A stretch of DNA of 5,022 nt from an uncultured Mycoplasma sp. Lineage in GTDB: Bacteria > Bacillota_I > Bacilli_A > Mycoplasmatales > Mycoplasmoidaceae. The position numbers were made by a program, and so were the translations under genes. How positions within the stretch are numbered: the first letter of the stretch is position 1; each line of letters starts with the position of its first letter. Location: positions 1-5,022 of the forward strand of contig CAMWHH010000061.1 of the NCBI GenBank assembly GCA_947174035.1, written 5' to 3'. Shown here one piece after another: positions 1 to 5,022 of the stretch. The notes beneath the pieces were generated by a model. The model saw nothing but the letters and a program-made list of their open reading frames with translations. It did no database searches and was not told the DNA's origin.

Positions 1-1242
1 GCTACAGATTTTTATTCTGAAAATTTTTTTAACTTTAATGATGAAAAAAATAATCAAAATGAAAATACAGATTTTGTTTCTAATCAAGAAAAACAAAAAA
101 TTTATGAATCACCAGAATCTTTAAAAGAAACAAAATTAGATGATAATTTAAAAAATCATTTTATTGATAAAGTAGATGAAGAATATGGTTCGTTATTACC
201 AAATGATAATAATTTTGTAGAATCAGTTTTACAACCAAAAAATGATTTAAAAAAAGATAGTAAAAAAGATGTTGTAGAAAAATTCTTTTTAGAACAAACT
301 CAAAATTCACATAGTGAAAATAAAGAAAAAGAAAAAGATGAAGCTATTTCTTTTGGTATTGAAGAAGATAAATGAACTTTTGATCATTTTTTAGAAAATG
401 ACAAAAGTAAATTAAATAAATCAAAAATTCTAATTTTTGATTTAGATGGTACTTTATTAAATAGTGATCATAAAGTTAATCCAGAAAATATTAAAGCACT
501 GCATTCAGCGAGCGAAAAAGGTAATAAAGTAATAATTGCTACTGGTAGATGTTATGACCAAATAACTGAAACTATTAATTCACTTGGTAAAATAGTTGAT
601 TATGCAATTATTAACAATGGTGCTTTGTTGTATGATAACAGCAAGAATTTTCTAATTCAAAATGCCAATCCACTTGCTGCTGATATTCGTTCGTTTTTTG
701 TAAAAACAGCATTTGACAATAAAATTTCATTTTTAGCTTATTCAGAATTAGATTCATATGCTTATGTTTTACCAAATGATTTAGGAAAATTTAGTATTTA
801 TACAAATGAAAATACAATTGATCTTTCAAATCTTTCAAAGCAAGATTTAGAAGCATATTTAAATAATTCTGAAATAAATATTTACAATTTTAGTGCATAT
901 CAAGAAAATATGTCTGAAAAAGATTGAATAGAAATGTTTAAATCTTTTAAAAATGAAAATAAATGCAATATTACAAGTGCTTTAAAAGGTTATATTGATA
1001 TTTATAGTCCAACATCAAAATATTTTGGTTATTTAAAATTAAAAGAAATAATCAATTGTGATGATAATGATGTTTTCTTCTTTGGGGATTCAAACAATGA
1101 TTATGATTTATTATCATATTTACCAAATTCTGTTGCAATGGGCAATGCAAGTAATACAGTAAAAGGTGCTGCAAAGCATGTTATTGGTAACAATGATTCA
1201 AATGCAATAAGTGAATTTTTAAAGAGCAATAATATAATTTAA
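1..1242 (+). CDS. Cof-type HAD-IIB family hydrolase with long acidic N-terminal extension (5' partial)
   Basis: The frame is open from the first base to TAA at 1240-1242, giving 413 residues in the window; the start lies upstream. TGA at 373 and 925 must be read as Trp. Window residues 141-413 show the complete HAD set: motif I DLDGT (147-151, nucleophile D147, acid/base D149), motif II ATGR (T181), motif III lysine K340 in PTSK, and motif IV GDSNND (362-367). NNGA at 205-208 and a cap of about 130 residues between motifs II and III fit subclass IIB (Cof). Such enzymes are cytoplasmic Mg-dependent phosphatases of sugar phosphates or cofactors; the substrate cannot be read from sequence. Residues 1-140 are unusual for the family: a low-complexity stretch rich in Asp, Glu, Asn and Lys, with recurring Phe-hydrophobic pairs. 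Ordinary Cof proteins are about 270 residues and begin just before motif I. The hydrolase call is firm; the role of the extension is unknown. Confidence 0.93.
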
Positions 1243-1269
1243 TTGTTAAAAAACATCTTTTTATTTTTT

Positions 1270-1318
1270 AAAATCTAAACTTAATAAATTTAAATAAAAA
1301 ATAAGTTTGGATTTTTTT
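1270..1318 (+). terminator. Rho-independent terminator after the HAD gene
   Basis: A 14-bp stem pairs 1270-1283 with 1302-1315, including one G-U pair (1276 with 1309), around an 18-nt loop. The right arm runs into a T tract ending at 1318. It begins 28 nt after the HAD stop, the right place to end that transcript. The long loop makes it weaker than the 3228-3270 terminator. Confidence 0.65.
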
Positions 1319-1375
1319 ATTACTAATATTCAAAAAATGATGAATGAAAGATACTATTAAATCTTTTGTATGGTA

Positions 1376-1403
1376 TTGACTTATCAAAAAACTGATATAT
1401 GAT
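1376..1403 (+). promoter_or_regulatory. Sigma-70-type promoter for the surface protein gene
   Basis: TTGACT (1376-1381) and TATGAT (1398-1403) are separated by 16 bp; each differs from consensus at one base. Initiation near 1410 would give a leader of about 145 nt before the ATG at 1555, long for a mollicute gene. The site lies downstream of the HAD terminator, supporting an independent transcription unit. Confidence 0.55.
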
Positions 1404-1464
1404 AAAAAGCAGAAGCAAGGGTAATTTACAAAGAAATGTAATGATATTTTTTTACGACTTTTAT

Positions 1465-1492
1465 TTGTAAAAATTCTTGTTCAAATTATGAT
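1465..1492 (+). promoter_or_regulatory. Possible second, gene-proximal promoter
   Basis: TTGTAA (1465-1470) and TATGAT (1487-1492) are 16 bp apart. The -10 is as good as that of the upstream promoter but the -35 is weaker. Initiation would fall near 1499, inside a run of eight T (1497-1504), giving a short leader that still includes the SD at 1510-1517. In such AT-rich sequence chance matches are common, so this is tentative. Confidence 0.3.
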
Positions 1493-1509
1493 TATATTTT
1501 TTTTATAAA

Positions 1510-1557
1510 AGAAAGGATTTTTTACATTTTTAATAATGTAGAAAATAATTAATTATG
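1510..1557 (+). promoter_or_regulatory. Split ribosome-binding site: strong SD, 12-bp hairpin, then ATG
   Basis: AGAAAGGA at 1510-1517 matches the expected anti-SD end of mollicute 16S rRNA over eight bases, yet its last G (1516) lies 38 nt before the ATG at 1555. Between them, 1517-1528 pairs without mismatch (one G-U) with 1535-1546 around a 6-nt loop. When folded, only 1547-1554 (8 nt) separate SD from ATG, an ideal spacing. A frame-matched stop at 1546-1548 rules out an earlier start that could use this SD directly, and no other good SD precedes 1555. That translation depends on the fold is inference. Confidence 0.55.
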
Positions 1558-3216
1558 ATAAGCAAAAGAAAAATTATGTGATCTGTTGTTGGAGGGTCTG
1601 CTGCAGTTGCTGCAGGACTTAGTGTTGGAATTCCAATTAACGCAATTAAACAGCAATCATCTACAACTGTTGCTTTTTCATTATTAGAAAGTAATGCTCC
1701 AGATAGAGATGAATTTTCTTACCAAATCATTGCTAATAACCAAGCAGATCTAAATCTTAAATTGTTTGAAATTTTTGAAGAAAAAGATTCTATTTCAGAT
1801 TTTAATGATTGATTTAAAAACAATTCACAATATAGCAATGTTTCAATCTCATATAATAATAATTCAGCAAATTTTGAAAATAGCTCTTTTGAAATTAATT
1901 TAACACCAGTTGAAAATGCAAGTTGAAATGATGGAAGTAGTGAAGTTAAAACTATTCCTGTAGATTTAACTAATTTAGTTAAAGACAATGACAAATCAAA
2001 AGATGTTGATGAATCAGTATATGCTACTGTTCCAACTAACCCAAAATATGGAGAAACTATTGAAGTAGTTGATTTTGATGCTTTTGAATCTTGATTAAAA
2101 GCTTATTTTGATAGTAATAAATTAACAGGATTTGAAAATGTTAGTGTGGTTTACAAAAAAGATTCATCTAACTATGAAGCTAAAACTTTTAAAGTTATTG
2201 CTACACCATTAAATGGATATACTTGAAGTGATGGTTCTAAAACATCTAAAGAAATTGAAGTTAGTGCAGATGTTGTACAACCTGAAAAACCAGCTATTAC
2301 AAATGATGCATCAGTTTCAAACTCTATATCTTACTCAGATAAAATTGAAGTATCTAATGATGCAGAGTTTAATAATTATTTAATTAAAAACTTTAGTGAT
2401 TTAAAACTAGTAGGTTCTTTTAAAAATGTTAGTGTTAAATATATAAATAATAGTGCAAGTTTTGCATCTAAAACATTTAAAGTTACTGCTACTCCAAAAG
2501 ATAATCATGTTTGAACAGATGGTACAACTGCTGCAAAAACATTAACTGTAACTGCAGATGTAACAGTACCTGCTGCTAGAATACCATCAGCTTGAACAAT
2601 TAATGGAGTTGGTAAATCTTCATATTATGGTAATTATAGTGTTGATGAATTAGGAAGACTAGCTTTCAGTGATTTATCAGCATCTTATCCAGGATTATTA
2701 TATTATGGTGTTAATGCTAATGAACCACAAGGAAAAATAAACATTAACCGTGCTAGTGTAATTTACTTTGAAATTATTTTAGGTGTTAATGACCAAGAAG
2801 CTGTTAAAAAACAAAATTCTTTTGAAAACTTTTTCAACTTCATAAACGGTGGAACTGTTAAATATGAAGCACAAACTGAAAGTGTAAGAGTTTATGTATT
2901 TATTGATGACAACATTGGTGTAAATGGTTATCTAACAGATAATTGATTAGCATATACTCCTGTTAATGATACTAATGGTTTACCAGGTCAATGGGTTTCA
3001 AACTTTTTAATAAATACTTCTGATTCAATTACTACTCCAATGAGTGATCAAATTATTGCTGATTTAAAAGCAACATATCCAGATTGAAATATTACTATTA
3101 GTGATTTAAAACCAATTAACAATAATTATGGTACTTGAACATATAAAATACAGTTTGTTTCAAAAGACAAAAGTATTGTAAAAAATATTATTGGATATAC
3201 ATTTACAAGATCATAA
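1555..3216 (+). CDS. Putative exported or membrane-anchored repeat protein, cysteine-free
   Basis: This encodes 553 residues from ATG 1555 to TAA at 3214-3216, with many TGA Trp codons and one TGG (2992). The N-terminus has a basic segment (KRK, 4-6) followed by a hydrophobic stretch (about 7-28), reading as a signal peptide or uncleaved anchor; A30 is a possible cleavage point. There is no cysteine anywhere, so it is not a lipoprotein. Residues 83-336 hold three tandem repeats, each with a NVS(V/I) strand, a TP turn, a W-x-D-G motif and a downstream Lys, resembling small beta-sandwich modules. Residues 337-553 are a unique region. Next to independent promoters and terminators, it is monocistronic. 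I do not recognise the family; a mollicute surface or adhesin-like protein is the likely class by architecture. ATG 1576 is an alternative start, but 1555 retains the basic residues. Confidence 0.85.
1801..2562 (+). repeat. Three tandem protein-coding repeats of about 100 residues
   Basis: Repeat landmarks are spaced exactly: N95/N195/N291, P118/P218/P314, W124/W224/W320 and K132/K232/K328, giving periods of 100 and 96 residues. Each unit opens with an aromatic-rich segment (F83-W86, F177-W180, F272-Y275), continues through NVS(V/I)xY and a Phe strand, and ends in TP...W-x-D-G...K. The units have diverged at nucleotide level, so this is an old duplication and not a recent slippage array. Repeats 2 and 3 also share TFKV and AxV sequences and look closer to each other than to repeat 1. 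Confidence 0.8.
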
Positions 3217-3227
3217 TTTTAGAAACA

Positions 3228-3270
3228 AAAAGGTTCATGATAAAAAATCATGAACCTTTTATTTTGTTTT
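3228..3270 (+). terminator. Strong Rho-independent terminator after the surface protein gene
   Basis: A perfect 13-bp stem pairs 3228-3240 with 3248-3260 around a 7-nt A-rich loop, followed by a T-rich tract to 3270. It starts 11 nt after the stop codon. The arms carry TCATGA, a sequence that recurs in the hairpin downstream of the ohr gene. Confidence 0.88.
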
Positions 3271-3293
3271 TAACTGTAAAAATTACTTTTATC

Positions 3294-3321
3294 TTTACTT
3301 TTATTTTTTTTGAATTATTAT
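3294..3321 (+). promoter_or_regulatory. Probable promoter of the ohr/osmC gene
   Basis: TTTACT (3294-3299) and TATTAT (3316-3321) are 16 bp apart. Initiation near 3328 leaves a leader of about 20 nt that contains the SD at 3334-3340. No clear inverted repeat for an OhrR-type peroxide repressor is visible around it. Because the surrounding DNA is T-rich, the -35 is less certain than the -10. Confidence 0.42.
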
Positions 3322-3333
3322 CATACTATGTTT

Positions 3334-3351
3334 GAGGAGGAAATTCAAATG
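3334..3351 (+). promoter_or_regulatory. Canonical ribosome-binding site that fixes the ohr/osmC start
   Basis: GAGGAGG at 3334-3340 lies 8 nt before ATG 3349-3351, the strongest SD in the window. It decides against the in-frame TTG at 3310 and ATG at 3328, which lie upstream of this SD. The family sequence also begins naturally at the chosen Met. Confidence 0.88.
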
Positions 3352-3768
3352 AGTAAACTATACGAAATTACAGGAATTGCAAAAAGTGGAAGAAGTGGAA
3401 CTGTAACTACTAATGACAAATCTTTAACTTTAGAACTTGGTTCACCAAATACTGGATCAAATTTATATAATCCAGAACAACTATTTGCATGTGGATATGC
3501 TTCTTGTTTTTCACAAGCAATGTTTGCAGTAACAAAAAATAATAATTTAGATATTAAAGAAGCTCCAATTGAAGTTACTGTACAATTACATTCAGATGAA
3601 GTAAAAGGTTTTAATTTATACGTTGGAATTGATGCTAAACTTGAAGGTGTAGACATTGAAAAAGCAAAAGATATTATGAAACAAACTCATAATATGTGTC
3701 CTTATTCTAAATTAGTTAAACCAGAAAATGTTTTATTTGTAAGAATTAATGGCGTTGATGTAAAATAA
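3349..3768 (+). CDS. ohr: Organic hydroperoxide reductase, Ohr/OsmC family
   Basis: This 139-residue protein has the usual length of the Ohr subfamily and is intact. It opens with the characteristic YEITGIAKSGRSGTV segment (5-19), carrying the active-site Arg (R15). NPEQLFACGYASCF (41-54) supplies the Glu (E43) and the peroxidatic Cys (C53); CPYSK (117-121) supplies the resolving Cys (C117). C48 is an extra cysteine near the active site. Ohr enzymes are cytoplasmic homodimers that reduce organic and lipid hydroperoxides to alcohols; in characterised members the C53-C117-type disulfide is recycled by lipoylated proteins such as those of pyruvate dehydrogenase. It has its own promoter and SD and is terminated from the preceding gene. 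The full catalytic set and N-terminal motif favour Ohr over OsmC proper. No TGA codon occurs in it. Confidence 0.95.
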   Translation: MSKLYEITGIAKSGRSGTVTTNDKSLTLELGSPNTGSNLYNPEQLFACGYASCFSQAMFAVTKNNNLDIKEAPIEVTVQLHSDEVKGFNLYVGIDAKLEGVDIEKAKDIMKQTHNMCPYSKLVKPENVLFVRINGVDVK

Positions 3769-3834
3769 CTGAAACTATTTAGTTAAATATTTATATTAAA
3801 CTGTAATTATATTTTTATTAAATTACTTTATTTT

Positions 3835-3857
3835 TCATGATTTTTAAAAAATCATGA
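3835..3857. repeat. 23-bp perfect inverted repeat, possible terminator of ohr
   Basis: Positions 3835-3845 are the exact reverse complement of 3847-3857, with A3846 at the centre. As RNA this folds as TCATGATT/AATCATGA around a 7-nt loop. It lies 66 nt after the ohr stop. The following sequence has only a short T run, so termination is plausible but not clear; it could instead be a protein-binding site. It shares 13 identical bases with the upstream terminator (3241-3253 and 3845-3857). Confidence 0.5.
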
Positions 3858-3867
3858 TTTGAAAAAA

Positions 3868-3905
3868 TATTTCTATTAAATAGATGTTATTTCTATTAAA
3901 TAGAA
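3868..3905. promoter_or_regulatory. Twin palindromes 20 bp apart, candidate operator of the membrane protein gene
   Basis: The 17-bp sequence at 3868-3884 is repeated exactly at 3888-3904. Each copy contains the palindrome TCTATT-A-AATAGA (3872-3884 and 3892-3904), and the second extends one further base pair. The centres at 3878 and 3898 are 20 bp apart, about two helical turns, so a dimeric regulator could bind both on one DNA face. A possible -10, TATATT at 3920-3925, would place the second palindrome over the -35 region. No regulator is encoded in the window. Confidence 0.5.
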
Positions 3906-3946
3906 TTTTTTCATTAAATTATATTTTTATTATTAGGTTTATTAAA

Positions 3947-4840
3947 ATGTGAGAAAGTAGAGATTTAGTGTTTTTTTTAAATAGTGCAACATCAATAACT
4001 ACTAAAGAAGCACTTAAAAACACAAGTACATTTGAAGTTTTATCTACGTGATGGGATACAACAATAGCTTTAAGTACATTTGCTTCTTCATTTTTAATGT
4101 CTATATTTGCTTGTTTTGGAATGTATTTTTTTAGAAATCACTACAAACAATTAAATGAAAAATTTCCTTTTTTAAGACCACTCGTGAACTGTATTTGTGT
4201 AATAGCAGCTTTATCAATTGGTTGAGTTATTGAAATGTTTGGTAGAGATAGTGAAATTCAAATAACTTATTTTTCAATTTCTGTTCAACCAATAGTTGGT
4301 AGATGAGCTTTTGAAAGTTTTATTCATGGATGGGATATTACTTCAAAAGGCTTGATTTATGTATGTTTAATTCATATATTGGGAATTGTTTGTGGAATGT
4401 TAGTTTCACAATTAATTATTTTTAAAGTTTCAAAAATCGGAAAAAACAAAGAATATAATATTCAATCAACTTTTGGTTTCACTCCATTAAAAACCAATTT
4501 GCATTTTGGTAAAAGTGCTATTGTTTGGTTAATTACAGGTGCAACGATTCCATTTACTGGATATTTAGTATATGTAAGATCTAGTGGATCATCAATATTC
4601 TCACCTTTTGAAGCAATATTAATCACTCTTTCAATTGTTTTTGCTATGATGACATTAACTCACAAAGTTGGTTATTATGATGGAAATTTAATATTTTCAC
4701 TTTGTGTTGCTTCTACAAATATTTTTATTTTAAAAAATAATAAAAAACAATTTGCAAAAAATATTGCAATAACTTCATCACTAACTTTGGCATATCCATT
4801 TATATGGGGAGTTATTTATGGTGCTGTTTTTATGTCATAA
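3947..4840 (+). CDS. Polytopic membrane protein, possible divergent aquaporin/glycerol-facilitator-like (MIP) channel
   Basis: ATG 3947 followed directly by a TGA Trp codon opens a 297-residue frame ending at TAA 4838-4840; TTAGG at 3933-3937 is a weak SD. Both TGA and TGG encode Trp, including a TGA-TGG pair (W35-W36). Hydrophobic segments lie at about 38-62, 79-98, 136-160, 189-210, 221-241 and 273-295, with two shorter ones at about 109-127 and 246-262. Six spans plus a short segment after helices 2 and 5 is the aquaporin-family order. However, the NPA signatures are missing: QPI (114-116) and DGN (245-247) lie roughly where they would fall. The C-terminal stretch with Pro284 and small residues resembles a MIP helix 6. 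The membrane assignment is firm; family membership is inference, and an unrelated mollicute membrane family is equally possible. It is followed by its own terminator. Confidence 0.75.
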
Positions 4841-4935
4841 CAAATTTTGATAAATATTAAAAACAAACCATTTAAAAAAAGTTTTATAACCTACAGTTTT
4901 AGTTACCTTAAGTTTAAAAATATTTAAATTCTATT

Positions 4936-4982
4936 AATAAATTAATAAAAAAGAAAAATTTTTTATTAATTTATTTTTTTTA
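4936..4982 (+). terminator. All-AU hairpin terminator after the membrane protein gene
   Basis: A perfect 17-bp stem pairs 4936-4952 with 4959-4975 around the loop GAAAAA, followed by seven further bases that are nearly all T. The stem has no G-C pair, but its length compensates. It starts 95 nt after the stop codon; I see no gene in the intervening AT-rich stretch. Confidence 0.6.
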
Positions 4983-4983
4983 A

Positions 4984-5022
4984 AAATTACCTTTTGCCTG
5001 TTGTAAATTACCTATTTATAAA
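4984..5022 (+). promoter_or_regulatory. Promoter with flanking 9-bp direct repeats, for a gene beyond the right edge
   Basis: TTGCCT (4994-4999) and TATAAA (5017-5022) are exactly 17 bp apart. AAATTACCT occurs at 4984-4992, just upstream of the -35, and again at 5005-5013, in the spacer, a period of 21 bp. Placement after the terminator suggests it drives a downstream + strand gene not in view. The repeats could be operator half-sites. Confidence 0.42.

Noticed and set aside
925..936. Apparent stop and restart splitting the HAD gene in two
   Set aside because: TGA at 925-927 is Trp in this code. The frame continues unbroken through motifs III and IV, so it is not a frameshift or pseudogene.
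1488..1508. Six-codon leader ORF upstream of the surface protein gene
   Set aside because: It lacks an SD and has only common AT-rich codons (M-I-I-F-F-L). Such short frames are expected by chance here.
1536..1541. Minimal ATG-TAG start-stop after the SD at 1510-1517
   Set aside because: It lies 19 nt from the SD and within the proposed stem, so initiation there is unlikely.
1719..1994. Minus-strand open frame of 91 codons
   Set aside because: It lies entirely inside the surface protein gene, whose repeat structure supports the + strand frame. It has no SD or recognisable motif.
3310..3348. Upstream in-frame starts for ohr (TTG 3310, ATG 3328)
   Set aside because: The SD at 3334-3340 lies downstream of both and is ideally placed for ATG 3349, and family homology begins there.
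3345..3656. Minus-strand open frame of 103 codons
   Set aside because: It is antisense to ohr, whose catalytic motifs are unmistakable, so it is a shadow.
3773..3784. 12-bp palindrome AACTATTTAGTT just after the ohr stop
   Set aside because: It is too short to be a terminator, is not repeated elsewhere, and is expected by chance in AT-rich DNA.
4352..4840. Shorter membrane protein starting at TTG 4352
   Set aside because: The frame is open to ATG 3947 once TGA is read as Trp, and the upstream part contains two clear membrane helices.
4841..4935. Possible small RNA or gene between the membrane protein and its terminator
   Set aside because: I found no open frame with an SD, no tRNA-like fold and no stable G-C-containing stem; it reads as a 3' untranslated region.

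Overview
The window is very AT-rich and reads TGA as tryptophan throughout: the first CDS needs TGA decoded at 373 and 925, and the second and fourth genes each contain several in-frame TGA codons. This points to a Mollicute of the Mycoplasma/Spiroplasma/Mesoplasma-Entomoplasma type. The sequence alone does not settle the genus. All four genes lie on the + strand, and each is separated from the next by an intergenic region with its own punctuation, so they look like single transcription units rather than one operon.

Layout: (1) 1-1242, the 3' part of a Cof-type HAD hydrolase carrying a long acidic, Asn-rich, probably disordered N-terminal extension that continues upstream of the window. It is followed by a hairpin terminator at 1270-1318. 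(2) 1319-1554, a leader region with one good promoter, a second weaker one, and an unusual ribosome-binding arrangement: a strong Shine-Dalgarno (SD) lies 38 nt from the start codon, but a 12-bp hairpin between them would bring it to about 8 nt. (3) 1555-3216, a 553-residue cysteine-free exported or surface protein with three tandem repeats of about 100 residues and a unique C-terminal region, closed by a strong terminator. (4) 3349-3768, an Ohr/OsmC organic hydroperoxide reductase with all catalytic residues and a canonical SD. (5) 3769-3946, an intergenic region with a 23-bp inverted repeat and two near-identical palindromes 20 bp apart. (6) 3947-4840, a polytopic membrane protein whose helix layout resembles an aquaporin-type channel without the NPA motifs. 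(7) 4841-5022, an all-AU terminator hairpin followed by a promoter with flanking direct repeats, probably serving a gene beyond the right edge.

The gene functions do not form an obvious shared pathway: a sugar-phosphate or cofactor phosphatase, a surface protein, a peroxide defence enzyme and a membrane protein. The main interest is regulatory: the structure-dependent ribosome-binding site of the surface protein gene and the twin-palindrome operator candidate before the membrane protein gene.
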